64,000 nt of DNA from Bdellovibrionales bacterium (lineage in GTDB: Bacteria; Bdellovibrionota; Bdellovibrionia; Bdellovibrionales; UBA1609): positions 434,001-498,000 of the forward strand of contig JADJVA010000020.1 in the NCBI GenBank assembly GCA_016716765.1. The letters run 5' to 3'. How positions within the stretch are numbered: the first letter of the stretch is position 1; the number at the start of each line of letters is the position of its first letter. Of the stretch, positions 43,165 to 52,728 are shown piece by piece. Both the position numbers and the translations under genes were made by a program. The notes under the pieces are model-generated. The model was not told where the DNA came from. It searched no databases and was given only the letters and a program-made list of their open reading frames with translations.

Positions 43165-44033
43165 ATATGTCCAAAGCGAAGGAGATTCTTAAGGTATTCG
43201 GTGTAGGTGCTATTTGGGTAGGTCTCGATCAGGTTGGCAAGCTCGGTTTTGGTGATAAAGCCTTGTAAAAAGGCAATCTCCTCGAGACAGGCAATTTTCA
43301 ATCCCTGTCGCTTTTCAATGGTTTGCACAAATTGCGCGGAGGCCAATAGAGCATCATGGTTACCGGTATCAAGCCAAGCAATACCGCGACCCAGGCACTC
43401 CACATTTAACTGGCTTCTCTGCAGATATATGCGATTCACATCGGTGATTTCAAGTTCGCCGCGAGCGGATGGTTTCAGGGCCTTCGCGATATCGACAACT
43501 TGGTTGTCGTAAAAATACAGCCCTGTTACAGCCCAATTTGATTTAGGCTCTTGTGGCTTTTCTTCGATCGAAATGGCACGGCCCTTTTCATCAAATTCGA
43601 CAACGCCATAGGCCTCTGGATTATTCACATGATAGGCAAAGACGGTGGCTCCTGAGTTTTTTGCGCACAGTCTGAGGGAGTCGATAAGCGCGTGTCCATA
43701 AAATAAGTTATCCCCTAAAATCAAAGAGACAGGATCGGACCCAATAAATTCTTGGCCTATAAGGAAGGCTTCGGCGATTCCTTTGGGCTCCTTCTGGATT
43801 TTATAGGAAAAATTAATTCCCAATTGTTCACCAGTACCCAAAAGGCTTTCGATCATAGGTAGGTCGCGGGGAGTACTAATAACCAAAATATCCCGGATAC
43901 CGGCCTGCATAAGGATAGATATGGGGTAATAAATGGTGGGTTTATCATAAACAGGCAGAAGTTGCTTACTCACCGTTTGAGTTGAGGGGAAGAGACGAGT
44001 TCCGGCACCACCGGCTAGTACGATACCCTTCAT
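43161..44033 (-). CDS. rfbA: Glucose-1-phosphate thymidylyltransferase
   Basis: RfbA makes dTDP-glucose from dTTP and glucose-1-phosphate. I start it at the ATG at 44033 (MKGIVLAGGAGTRLFPST): this is the family N-terminus, AGGGGAG precedes it, and it overlaps the rfbB stop as ATGA. An upstream extension to 44069 would lie inside rfbB. Motifs KQLLPVYDKPTIYYPISILM, LGDNLFYG and SIEEKPQEPKSNWAVTGLYF are diagnostic. There are 290 residues, as expected. Confidence 0.97.
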   Translation of the reverse strand: MKGIVLAGGAGTRLFPSTQTVSKQLLPVYDKPTIYYPISILMQAGIRDILVISTPRDLPMIESLLGTGEQLGINFSYKIQKEPKGIAEAFLIGQEFIGSDPVSLILGDNLFYGHALIDSLRLCAKNSGATVFAYHVNNPEAYGVVEFDEKGRAISIEEKPQEPKSNWAVTGLYFYDNQVVDIAKALKPSARGELEITDVNRIYLQRSQLNVECLGRGIAWLDTGNHDALLASAQFVQTIEKRQGLKIACLEEIAFLQGFITKTELANLIETYPNSTYTEYLKNLLRFGHI

Positions 44034-45061
44034 TTTTTGCTCCCCTTTTCTAGTACTGATTGAATCCATTCCGGATTATCGAGATACCATTTTACGGTTT
44101 CTTTGAGCCCATCTTCAAATTTTGAGAATTTACGATTGAAGCCAAGTTCGCGTTGAGCCTTAGAATCATCAATAGCATAGCGCCAATCGTGACCCAAGCG
44201 GTCTTCGACAAAAGTGATAAGATCTCGATAGCTCTTGCCATTAGCTCGTGGCTTGAGCTCATCCATGATTTGGCAGATTCCCGTCACTACATCAATGTTG
44301 CGTCGCTCCGAATTCCCACCAAAACAATAGGTTTCACCAGGTGTTCCCTTGGTAAGAGCGAGCCAAATCCCCTGGCAATGATCCTCAACATGGATCCAGT
44401 CACGAATATTTTCACCTCTGCCATAAACCGGCAGAGGTTGCTCATTCAGAGCGCACAAAATCATGCGAGGAATCAGTTTTTCAGGAAATTGGCGAGGGCC
44501 GTAGTTGTTAGAACAGTTAGTGACGATCGTCGGTAAACCGTATGTTTTGTGCCAGGCTCTTACCAGATGGTCAGATGCCGCTTTTGTAGCTGAGTAGGGG
44601 GAACTTGGGTCATAGGATGTGGTTTCCGAAAATTTCCCAGTTTTGCCGAGTTCACCAAAGACTTCATCGGTTGATACGTGGAGCAATCGGAAATTTTTCT
44701 TGGCATCCAAAGAAAGCTCTTGGAAATAATGACGGGCCGCTTCCAATAACCTAAAGGTTCCTACCACGTTTGTCTGTACAAAAACCTCGGGGCCGTTGAT
44801 CGAATTGTCGACATGGGATTCGGCTGCAAAATTGACGACGGTATTCACGCCATGCTCCTGAAGGAGCTTTAACGTGGTCGCATAATCCCCAATAGCGCTG
44901 GTAGAAAGCAAGAATTGAGGATTCTCAGACTCGGGGAATAAATTGGGCAGGTGCCCTGCGTACGTAAGCGAGTCGACAGCAATCAGGGTTTTGCCTTTGA
45001 AATGGGGCATCTTTACAAACGAAGAGCCGATAAAGCCCGCAGCACCAGTCACAAGTATCAT
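44030..45061 (-). CDS. rfbB: dTDP-glucose 4,6-dehydratase
   Basis: RfbB converts dTDP-glucose to the 4-keto-6-deoxy sugar. It has 343 residues; N-terminal VTGAAGFIGSSFV, NFAAESHVDNSINGPEVF, the active-site HVSTDEVFGEL and catalytic YSATKAASDHLVRAW are all canonical. It is the first gene of the rhamnose operon, with AGGA before the ATG. The 267-base divergent gap to the next plus-strand gene must contain its promoter; none is clear to me. Confidence 0.97.
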   Translation of the reverse strand: MILVTGAAGFIGSSFVKMPHFKGKTLIAVDSLTYAGHLPNLFPESENPQFLLSTSAIGDYATTLKLLQEHGVNTVVNFAAESHVDNSINGPEVFVQTNVVGTFRLLEAARHYFQELSLDAKKNFRLLHVSTDEVFGELGKTGKFSETTSYDPSSPYSATKAASDHLVRAWHKTYGLPTIVTNCSNNYGPRQFPEKLIPRMILCALNEQPLPVYGRGENIRDWIHVEDHCQGIWLALTKGTPGETYCFGGNSERRNIDVVTGICQIMDELKPRANGKSYRDLITFVEDRLGHDWRYAIDDSKAQRELGFNRKFSKFEDGLKETVKWYLDNPEWIQSVLEKGSKK

Positions 45062-45328
45062 GTTTGATTCCTAAAGTTTGCTTGATCATTCAAATCCATA
45101 CATTAGATATGCAGATATTCCAAATTGATATTTCACCCAAATTGTCGGTTAAAGACCCAGGTTTTAAGTCAGGAAGCGGTCAACCTCTGTTTGCGTTTTG
45201 CGCGCAGCATAATTGTAAGGCCAAAGTTTGCTGAAAAAAACTGAATATTCAATTAGAAAGCACAAGTAATTGGTTGGCTTGGGAAAATTAATGGAAGATT
45301 CCTGGCAAAAGGATGAGGTGAATAAAAA

Positions 45329-46324
45329 GTGGCTGTCCTTGTAACCGGCGCGGCGGGATTTATAGGTTTTAATGTCGTAAGAGACCTTTTGCGAGCTGGA
45401 ACCTCCGAGGTCATTGGAGTAGATTCTCTGAATGAATACTATGATCCAGAATTAAAAAAATATCGCTTAAACCAACTCAGCCATATCAGTGGTGAGAAAT
45501 CCTTCAATTTTTACAAAGGCTCTATTTGCGATCGACCATTTTTGGAAGAGGTCTTCGCCAAGCACAAAATCGACAAGATCGTCAATTTAGCGGCTATGGC
45601 AGGTGTCCGCTATAGCCAGGAAGTCCCACAAGTCTATTTTGAGACCAATGTCTTAGGGACTCTCAATTTGCTTGAGTTGATGAGAAAACATTCAATATCT
45701 AAATTTATTTTAGCCTCAACATCCTCCCTGTATGCCGGGCATCCAACTCCCTTTTCTGAAGACCAACCCGTGAACAATCCAATATCTCCGTATGCGGCGT
45801 CTAAAAAGGGTGCAGAGATTTTATGCTATTCTTATCATCACCTCTATAAAATCGACGTGACTGTCTTGCGCTTCTTTACTGTATATGGGCCAGCGGGGCG
45901 CCCAGATATGAGCTATTTTAGGTTTATAAAGGCTATCGATTCCGGTGAGCAGTTAACTCTTTTTGGCGATGGCACTCAGTCTCGAGATTTCACCTATATC
46001 TCTGATATTTCCAAAGGAGTGCTATCAGCTATGCAGAGAATCCATGGCTTTGATGTGATAAATTTGGGAGGGGGTGGCGATCCAATCACGATCAATAAAA
46101 TGATTGAACTTTTAGAAATTGACATTGGCAAAAAGGCGAAAATCAGTAGACTTCCCTCTCAATCTTCTGACATGGAAACCACACGAGCGAACAACATGAA
46201 AGCTAAAGAACTTCTCGGTTGGGAGCCAAGCGTAAACCTTGAGGTGGGCCTGAAAGAGTGTGTGAGCTGGTACATTGATAATAGAGATTTTGTATTGAAA
46301 CTCGCGCATTGTAAGGGCAATTAA
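45329..46324 (+). CDS. UDP-glucuronate 4-epimerase-type enzyme
   Basis: This 331-residue extended SDR has a GTG start (MAVLVTGAAGFIGFNVVRDL) and GAGGTG upstream. GVDSLNEYYDPELKKYRL, LAAMAGVRYSQEVP, YAASKKGAE and FTVYGPAGRPDMSYFRF are characteristic of epimerases acting on UDP-glucuronate. It precedes ugd by 19 bases, so substrate supply fits: Ugd makes UDP-glucuronate, and this enzyme would make UDP-galacturonate. These acids would give a charged glycan. Confidence 0.88.
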   Translation: MAVLVTGAAGFIGFNVVRDLLRAGTSEVIGVDSLNEYYDPELKKYRLNQLSHISGEKSFNFYKGSICDRPFLEEVFAKHKIDKIVNLAAMAGVRYSQEVPQVYFETNVLGTLNLLELMRKHSISKFILASTSSLYAGHPTPFSEDQPVNNPISPYAASKKGAEILCYSYHHLYKIDVTVLRFFTVYGPAGRPDMSYFRFIKAIDSGEQLTLFGDGTQSRDFTYISDISKGVLSAMQRIHGFDVINLGGGGDPITINKMIELLEIDIGKKAKISRLPSQSSDMETTRANNMKAKELLGWEPSVNLEVGLKECVSWYIDNRDFVLKLAHCKGN

Positions 46325-46343
46325 ATTTTTATGGGAGATCCAA

Positions 46344-47663
46344 ATGAAAGTGTCAATAATAGGTTCTGGATATGTTGGTTTGGTAACGGGGACATGCCTT
46401 GCCGACGTTGGGAATGATGTCATTTGCTTCGACTTGAATGCGGACAAAATCAATCTCTTAAAAGATGGTATCGTCCCAATATATGAACCAACACTAGAGG
46501 GAATGATTAAAAAGAATATCCATTCAGGGCGCTTAAGATTTACCTCGGATGTTAAAGAAAGTGTAAATCACGGCCATCTTCAGATAATTGCAGTTGGCAC
46601 CCCACCAGATGAAGATGGTATGGCTGACCTATCCCACGTTATCACCGCGGCAGAAAATATCGCTATGCATATGGGGGAAAACAAAATTATCGTGAACAAA
46701 TCAACTGTCCCGGTGGGTACTGCTAAGCAAGTCAAACAAGTTGTCACCAGCGTGCTCGCAAAGAGAAGCTTGAATCTCGACTTCGATGTAGTTTCAAATC
46801 CAGAATTTTTGAAAGAGGGATCGGCAATTCAAGATTTTCTTAAGCCAGACCGAGTGATCGTGGGATCTAACTCAGAGATTAGCAGACAGGTCATGAAAGA
46901 TCTCTATGCTCCATTTCAAAAAAACCATGCTCGTATGCTATTCATGGATCCAGAATCTGCAGAACTTTCGAAATATGCAGCGAATGCCATGTTAGCATCG
47001 AGAATATCGTTTATGAATGAATTAGCACGCTTAGCAGAGGCTTTGGGTGCCGATATTGAGCAGGTAAGAATCGGTATCGGCTCCGATCCTAGGATTGGTT
47101 TCGATTTTCTCTACCCAGGTGTTGGCTACGGTGGGTCCTGTTTCCCAAAGGATGTCCAAGCTTTGATCAGTCTTGGGCAAGGGATGAAGTGCCGGCTTGG
47201 AGTCTTAGAAGCTGTGTCATTGGCGAATTCCGAACAGAGAAAATATTTTACATCAAAGATTGCGAATTACTTTAATAATGATTTCAAAGGCAAAAAAATA
47301 GCCGTTTGGGGGCTGGCTTTTAAGCCCAACACAGATGATCTGAGGGAGGCGCCAAGCATAAATATCTTGTCCTATTTGGCTGCAAAGGGAGCCTCGGTCA
47401 ATCTATACGATCCAGTTGCAGCTGAGAATGCCAAAAAAGTATTCCCGCCTTCAAACACAACCGTTTACTTTGACTCATGTGAGGCAGCTCTTTGTGATGC
47501 TGAGGCACTTGTCGTATTTACAGAGTGGCAAGAATTCAAAGCAATTGACTGGGACAGGGTTGCTGGAGCAACAAAATTAAGTGCTATTTTTGACGGCAGG
47601 AATATCTATTCAAAAGAGCAGTTTAGTAAAACAGGAATTAAATATTTTGGCATAGGCAGGTAG
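46344..47663 (+). CDS. ugd: UDP-glucose 6-dehydrogenase
   Basis: Ugd oxidises UDP-glucose to UDP-glucuronate with two NAD. It has 439 residues, with GSGYVGLVTGTCLADVG at the N-terminus, NPEFLKEGSAIQDF, the catalytic cysteine block GVGYGGSCFPKD (about 260-271) and WGLAFKPNTDDLREAPS. All domains are complete. AT-rich bases with GGGAGAT precede the ATG. It forms an operon with the epimerase gene upstream. Confidence 0.97.
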   Translation: MKVSIIGSGYVGLVTGTCLADVGNDVICFDLNADKINLLKDGIVPIYEPTLEGMIKKNIHSGRLRFTSDVKESVNHGHLQIIAVGTPPDEDGMADLSHVITAAENIAMHMGENKIIVNKSTVPVGTAKQVKQVVTSVLAKRSLNLDFDVVSNPEFLKEGSAIQDFLKPDRVIVGSNSEISRQVMKDLYAPFQKNHARMLFMDPESAELSKYAANAMLASRISFMNELARLAEALGADIEQVRIGIGSDPRIGFDFLYPGVGYGGSCFPKDVQALISLGQGMKCRLGVLEAVSLANSEQRKYFTSKIANYFNNDFKGKKIAVWGLAFKPNTDDLREAPSINILSYLAAKGASVNLYDPVAAENAKKVFPPSNTTVYFDSCEAALCDAEALVVFTEWQEFKAIDWDRVAGATKLSAIFDGRNIYSKEQFSKTGIKYFGIGR

Positions 47664-47669
47664 CGAATT

Positions 47670-47849
47670 ATGTGTGGATTTTTTGGTGTCATTAACTACA
47701 GCGGGAAAAAGGACCTGAAGGACCTTGAGATATTTCAAAATGTTGTAGATGGCGACCTGACTCAGGTTACTCGACCTATAGAGTGTTGGGCCAACCGCCA
47801 TCCAACAAAACAAGAAAATGAAATTGATTTTGATCAAAAAATAGGATGA
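47670..47849 (+). pseudogene. asnB: 5' remnant of an asparagine synthetase (glutamine-hydrolysing) gene
   Basis: This 59-codon frame begins MCGFFGVINYSGKKDLKDLE. M-C-G-[IF]-F-G-x-I is the N-terminal nucleophile (Cys2) signature of class II glutamine amidotransferases, best known from AsnB-type proteins, which are frequent in glycan loci. After about residue 30 the similarity is lost and the frame ends at TGA 47847-47849, whereas AsnB is about 600 residues. It follows ugd by 6 bases. I read it as the surviving start of a deleted gene, perhaps replaced by the fucosyltransferase-like gene. Confidence 0.62.
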
Positions 47850-47920
47850 ATTGCAAATGGCCTCTCCTCGTCAAACTTCAACTATGTGTGGGACAAGGTC
47901 GATATTCAGGAGAGAGTCAC

Positions 47921-48769
47921 ATGGTCGTCACGCGGCTTTTAGGGGGATTCGGGAATCAGCTATTTCAGTTTGCGACTGGATATGCACTTGCGAAACAAAT
48001 CAATGAAAATCTGGTGATAGATGCGTCCGCTTTTTCGGATTATAAAACTTGGCCTTTTGCACTTGATAACTTTAATCTGCGCGTCAAGGTTTTAAGAAAA
48101 CGGCTCCTAACCCTTCCTAAACTAGAAATGAGTTTGTTTTCTGATCCACCATTTCTTATAAGAGGGACTCCATTTGTCGAACGATCTCTAAGGTTTGACA
48201 AGACTCTAACTACACTTAAAAGTGGTGTAATTTTAGAGGGATATTGGCAATCAGAGAATTATTTTTCTGCCTATAAAGCCGAGTTAAGTAACATATTTAT
48301 TGATCCCAAGGTCGCGTCAAGGGGAGCTGTAGACTTCGCGGAAAAATGCCAAGGCAGAAATTCATGTTCAGTCCATGTTCGTAGAGGTGATTTCGTTTCA
48401 AAAGGTGATGCGATCAGTATACATGATGTCTGCGGAGCTACTTACTTTGATAATGCAATGCAGCAAATCCGAGAACTTACTCCCGATATAGTGTTCTATA
48501 TATTTTCTGATGACCAAGAGTGGGCTAAAGAAAGTTTTGCAAAATTCAAGGACGCAAGAGTCGTGGATATTTCGGAGGGCTTTTACGATGATTTTTATAT
48601 GATGAATTTTTGCGAGCACTCTATTATTGCTAACTCTACTTACAGTTGGTGGGCGGCTTGGTTGAAAACTGAGGAGGGGATAATTGTGGCGCCATCTAGA
48701 TGGCTAAATGATCCAGAGCTGAACAAAATTGAAATAGTGCCTGATCGATGGCTAAAAATTGATCCGTAA
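47921..48769 (+). CDS. Family 11 glycosyltransferase (alpha-1,2-fucosyltransferase-like)
   Basis: This 282-residue transferase starts at ATG 47921, with AGGAGAG upstream. A longer frame to 47846 would add an untypical extension overlapping the asnB remnant. RLLGGFGNQLFQFATGYALA is the GT11 N-terminal signature, SVHVRRGDFVS the H-x-R-R-G-D donor-binding motif, and NSTYSWWAAWL the C-terminal motif. GT11 enzymes transfer L-fucose or related deoxyhexoses in alpha-1,2 linkage. No GDP-fucose genes are in the window, so the donor is uncertain. Confidence 0.9.
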   Translation: MVVTRLLGGFGNQLFQFATGYALAKQINENLVIDASAFSDYKTWPFALDNFNLRVKVLRKRLLTLPKLEMSLFSDPPFLIRGTPFVERSLRFDKTLTTLKSGVILEGYWQSENYFSAYKAELSNIFIDPKVASRGAVDFAEKCQGRNSCSVHVRRGDFVSKGDAISIHDVCGATYFDNAMQQIRELTPDIVFYIFSDDQEWAKESFAKFKDARVVDISEGFYDDFYMMNFCEHSIIANSTYSWWAAWLKTEEGIIVAPSRWLNDPELNKIEIVPDRWLKIDP

Positions 48770-48887
48770 TATCGTTTTTCTCAATTTGGTTAATTGTATG
48801 CATGAATTGGGAGCAAGAGGGCAGTTGATTGGATGGCGAGCCGGAAGTGTTCGATCAGTCATTATCTGTTTCAATAGGGGTATTAAA

Positions 48888-49742
48888 ATGAAGCATGTTT
48901 CACCATTTAATCGGAGAATTGTGGCTGATGAAACCTTAAGTTTTATTGGCAGTTTCAAAAAAATTTACAATGGAATCGGTGAAAAACGTTGGGTAATTTG
49001 GTACCTTTTGAAGCGGGACTTATTTGCAAGTTATAAACGATCTTTTTTAGGAGCATCGTGGATATTAATCAGCCCACTAATGGGTATGATTTCGTGGTTA
49101 CTGATGAATTATTCGGGGTTGTTAAATCCGAATATTGATAAAAGTTTGAACTATAATCTGTATCTGCTTATAGGAATTTTGTTCTGGTCATTTTTCACGG
49201 GAGCGTATGTGGCAAGTTCACAAACGATACAAGCTTCCAGCGGTTTTGCTTTGCAGATTAGCTTTCCAAAGGAATTAATGTATTTTAAACAGGCAGCACA
49301 ACACTTAGCTAATTTTGCTCCATCCTTTGTGTTTTCAATGATCATAGCGATTTTTTTGGGAATTGAACCAAAAATTCAATGGCTTCTCCTGCCATTAGGC
49401 ATGCTGCCATTGTGGTTTACAGCAGGGGCTATTGGATTGATTGCCTCTCCGGTGGCAGTGGTACTTCCGGATATTAAGTCTGTCATAGACACGGGAATGA
49501 ACTTTCTGTTCTTCATTACTCCTGTCGCCTATGGAGTGCCCAAAGGGGTGGGTTTAGCTAAATTGTTTATGTATAATCCCTTAACATCGATGATTAACTT
49601 ACCTCGTGATATTCTAATGGATCAAAATTTCAAATTCTCCTCTGAGCATGGACTAACGCTTGGAATTTCGTTTGTTGGATTCATTGTCGTATTTAGGATA
49701 TTCTGTTTAGTAGAGCCTTTTACAACCGAAAAGTTGGGTTAA
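48888..49742 (+). CDS. wzm: Polysaccharide ABC exporter, permease
   Basis: Wzm is the membrane half of the ABC system that moves finished polysaccharide across the inner membrane. I start it at ATG 48888 (MKHVSPFNRRIVADETLSFI), preceded by AGGGG; the frame is open to 48759 but that part lacks a ribosome-binding site. There are about 284 residues and six membrane helices. LLKRDLFASYKRSFLGASW and FISPLMG-type segments are typical of Wzm/TagG permeases. wzt follows 12 bases later. Confidence 0.87.
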   Translation: MKHVSPFNRRIVADETLSFIGSFKKIYNGIGEKRWVIWYLLKRDLFASYKRSFLGASWILISPLMGMISWLLMNYSGLLNPNIDKSLNYNLYLLIGILFWSFFTGAYVASSQTIQASSGFALQISFPKELMYFKQAAQHLANFAPSFVFSMIIAIFLGIEPKIQWLLLPLGMLPLWFTAGAIGLIASPVAVVLPDIKSVIDTGMNFLFFITPVAYGVPKGVGLAKLFMYNPLTSMINLPRDILMDQNFKFSSEHGLTLGISFVGFIVVFRIFCLVEPFTTEKLG

Positions 49743-49754
49743 GATGAGGCATTT

Positions 49755-50981
49755 GTGGAGCAAGTAATTAGTGTAGAGAATATATCTAAGAAATTTAGTT
49801 ATACTTTGAGGCGTGGTCTTTTTCTTGCTGCAAGAGATATGGCGAGAAAAGCAGTATCGCGAAAGCCAAAACGAAATGAGCTACGTCCTGGTGAATTTTG
49901 GGCATTTAAAGACATATCCTTTGAGCTATCTGCTGGAGGTGCTATTGGGATTGTGGGCGAGAATGGCGCCGGAAAATCTACCTTACTTAGAGTCCTCACT
50001 GGAATTTATCCGCCAGACACAGGACAGATACTTTCGAAGGGTCGGATTGGGGCTTTAATTTCGGTAGGAGCAGGCTTTCACCCCCATTTAACCGGTCGCG
50101 AAAATATTTATTTAAATGGAACATTGATCGGGATGAATCGAGATGATATCCGGAGAATGTTCGATGAGATCGTAGATTTTGCTGATATCGGGAAATTTAT
50201 CGATTCTCCCGTATCAACCTATTCTTCGGGTATGGTCGTGCGGTTGGGATTTGCTATATCTATCCATTCCAATCCTGATGTCCTTATTGCGGATGAAGTG
50301 CTTGCTGTTGGGGATCTTGGATTTGCGTTAAAATGCCATAAAAGGATCGCTGACTATCAGGCGAAGGGTGGGGCCATTGTTTTAGTTAGTCATTCGATGC
50401 AACTAGTTCGTAATGTCTGCCGAAACGTTTTATGGCTTGATCAAGGAAAAGTGAAGCTTGAGGGTGAATCGAGAGATGTTTGCTCGAGTTTTGAAACCTA
50501 TATGCTTAACAAGGCAGTTTCAGGGATAGAGAAATCAGGAACTAGAGTCATAAGCAATGATCCGACGTGTACGATTGCGGCAGTGAAAATCGACGGAAAA
50601 GCCTTGCCCGAAGTTGACTGGGACCAAACGAAACCCTTGGACATAATTATCAAAATTCGGTCTCAGCGAAGGATAATTGGACCCCTGATTAATTTTTCAT
50701 TATTTACGGTTGATGGAGTAATTATTGTTACTTCTTATAGTCAAATTGATGGCAATTTGCCTGACTTGATTGTGGGAGAGAAAATCGTGGGGATCACTTT
50801 AGGGAAAATTGGATTGCAGCCTGGGAAGTATTTCTTAACTTTAGTACTTTCAGAGGGGAGTTATTCCAATGTTATTGAATGGCATGAAAGAGCATATGTC
50901 GTTAATGTACAGGGACAACGTCGGTACTCAGACGGAATACTAGCCGAAAAAGTTAGCTGGAATTCATCCCCGAATGACTGA
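49755..50981 (+). CDS. wzt: Polysaccharide ABC exporter, ATPase with C-terminal glycan-binding domain
   Basis: Wzt powers Wzm. It has 408 residues from GTG 49755. Walker A is at about 67-75 (VGENGAGKST), the signature in YSSGMVVRLGFA and Walker B in VLIADEVLAVGD. Beyond residue 260 there is an extra beta-sandwich domain of about 140 residues (KPLDIIIKIRSQRRIIGP, GLQPGKYFLTLVLSEG), the domain that in known Wzt proteins recognises the modified non-reducing end of the O-antigen. A chain-terminating modification would be expected in this system. The next gene overlaps by 8 bases. Confidence 0.93.
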   Translation: MEQVISVENISKKFSYTLRRGLFLAARDMARKAVSRKPKRNELRPGEFWAFKDISFELSAGGAIGIVGENGAGKSTLLRVLTGIYPPDTGQILSKGRIGALISVGAGFHPHLTGRENIYLNGTLIGMNRDDIRRMFDEIVDFADIGKFIDSPVSTYSSGMVVRLGFAISIHSNPDVLIADEVLAVGDLGFALKCHKRIADYQAKGGAIVLVSHSMQLVRNVCRNVLWLDQGKVKLEGESRDVCSSFETYMLNKAVSGIEKSGTRVISNDPTCTIAAVKIDGKALPEVDWDQTKPLDIIIKIRSQRRIIGPLINFSLFTVDGVIIVTSYSQIDGNLPDLIVGEKIVGITLGKIGLQPGKYFLTLVLSEGSYSNVIEWHERAYVVNVQGQRRYSDGILAEKVSWNSSPND

Positions 50982-52728
50982 CGCCGGGCGAATCATGGCT
51001 CAAAATAGATCAAAATTGGATTTGATTTCGGATGGCCCTGCAGTCCCAGTGGTTTCAGTTTTGATGCCAGTTTACAACTGTGAAAAATATGTTTCAGAGG
51101 CCATTTTCAGCATTTTGAGTCAGACGATGGTCGACTTTGAGCTAGTCATTATTAATGATGGATCCTCAGACTGTTCTAAGGAAAAAATTTTAAGTTTTCG
51201 TGATCCTAGAATTCGATACTTTGAAAATACAGTCAATGTGGGTTTAGTAAAGACGCTAAATGATGGGATTGATCTTTGCCGGGGGCGATTTATTGCTCGA
51301 ATGGATGCCGATGATATTTCGTCACTCGAGCGCTTGAATGCTCAAGTTGATTTCCTAGATAGAAATCCTTCCGTTTCTGTAGTGGGATCTAGTTACTCCG
51401 TAATTGGCCAGGACAGAACGGTCGTACATCCATTAACAAACGACGACATTACTTTAGGTTTTTTGACAATTGGATGCGTTATTGCACATCCTTCGGTGAT
51501 GATTCGGTCAAATATTTTTCAGAATTTAGAATTGAGATATTCTGAGGATGATCTACACTGTGAAGACTTTGGTCTATGGACCAGGTTGATAGGGACGTAC
51601 AGTTTTGCTAATTTGCCATCAGTACTAATTTCCTATCGGTCTCATCTGGGACAGGTGAGCAATATCTACAAAGAGGCACAAGATGCCCATCGAAGCAGAA
51701 TTCAATTGGAATTATTTTGTAAGATTTCAAAATTGGGAAACCGAGGATTCTTGAATCATGTGATAGCAGATAGCTATGAGGGAAGGGCTACCAGTTTTCA
51801 GTTGTGCGCTCTGGTTTTTTGGATCTTAGGACGAGTTTTATTCAAAAAAACTGCAGATGCAGGCAGGCAAAGTAAATTAATTTATCCAGTGCTACGATTT
51901 CTCATTCAGAAAAACGTAGTTAATCAGAGAAGGAGTTTTCTTAAACTGATTTATCAAATAATCAGACTCGAGAAACGCATATTATTCTCAATCAGGAATT
52001 CATGCAAGATACCACCGAAGAGTGTGCTAGTTCGCCTTCAGGGAAATATATCCCAACAGGTTGATCAAGTAAAACTTTCGGTTGAATTATCTGATCAACT
52101 TAAGAGACCCATTTCGTTTTCGGCTAGGAATATCCGAGGTATGGATGAAAGGCTTTATCAGTACCTACTCAGTGTTGGATTTGAGAAAACTAGTGGTGTG
52201 GTTGAAAGATGGTGCAGTCTGAAATATGGATCATCTCTGAAATCACATTTTTGCAGCACCATGTTTAGCTATGTTTGTGAACGATTAACTGATCGTATTG
52301 ATATCGCAGACTTTTGTCCGCGAAAGCGCATCACGTTGATTTCCGGGATATTTGATGGCCCGGTAGGCAATTTTGATCCATCGACATGGATCGACACAAG
52401 AGGTGGTGATCCTGAACATAGTTTGTTGGTGTTTTGTAACGATGAATTGAATCCTAGCTATCAGTTGCCTGCAAATATGGAGTTCGCGTCTAAAGGTGTA
52501 GATATTGTAATTTTTGGCAATAATGTTGTCGATATATTATCAGACATTAGAGGGTTAGGGATAGGTATACAAAGGGTTTATTCAGGAAGTATTGCACTTG
52601 CTGGATTGGTGAATAGGGATAGGTATTCGCGGATTTGGTGTTCTTCAGCTGAAGCATTCAACATTTTTGAGTTCATTAATAAATTCCATTTGGACAGTGT
52701 TGGGAAAGTGAATATAAATGGACTCTAA
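50974..52728 (+). CDS. GT2 glycosyltransferase with large unknown C-terminal region
   Basis: This 584-residue protein has a GT2 catalytic domain at about residues 25-240 (PVVSVLMPVYNCEKYVSEAI, VIINDGSSDCS, FIARMDADDISS). The remaining 340 residues do not look like a second GT2; from about residue 385 a compact domain (KRITLISGIFDGPVGNFDPS, HSLLVFCNDELNPSYQLP) could be an unrecognised catalytic or acceptor-binding module. It overlaps wzt by 8 and the next gene by 11 bases. An internal ATG at 50995 is an alternative start. The C-terminal region is the least understood part of this stretch. Confidence 0.8.
   Translation: MTDAGRIMAQNRSKLDLISDGPAVPVVSVLMPVYNCEKYVSEAIFSILSQTMVDFELVIINDGSSDCSKEKILSFRDPRIRYFENTVNVGLVKTLNDGIDLCRGRFIARMDADDISSLERLNAQVDFLDRNPSVSVVGSSYSVIGQDRTVVHPLTNDDITLGFLTIGCVIAHPSVMIRSNIFQNLELRYSEDDLHCEDFGLWTRLIGTYSFANLPSVLISYRSHLGQVSNIYKEAQDAHRSRIQLELFCKISKLGNRGFLNHVIADSYEGRATSFQLCALVFWILGRVLFKKTADAGRQSKLIYPVLRFLIQKNVVNQRRSFLKLIYQIIRLEKRILFSIRNSCKIPPKSVLVRLQGNISQQVDQVKLSVELSDQLKRPISFSARNIRGMDERLYQYLLSVGFEKTSGVVERWCSLKYGSSLKSHFCSTMFSYVCERLTDRIDIADFCPRKRITLISGIFDGPVGNFDPSTWIDTRGGDPEHSLLVFCNDELNPSYQLPANMEFASKGVDIVIFGNNVVDILSDIRGLGIGIQRVYSGSIALAGLVNRDRYSRIWCSSAEAFNIFEFINKFHLDSVGKVNINGL

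Noticed and set aside
47846..47920. Upstream extension of the GT11 gene
   Set aside because: It overlaps the asnB remnant and lacks the family N-terminus; ATG 47921 with AGGAGAG is far better.
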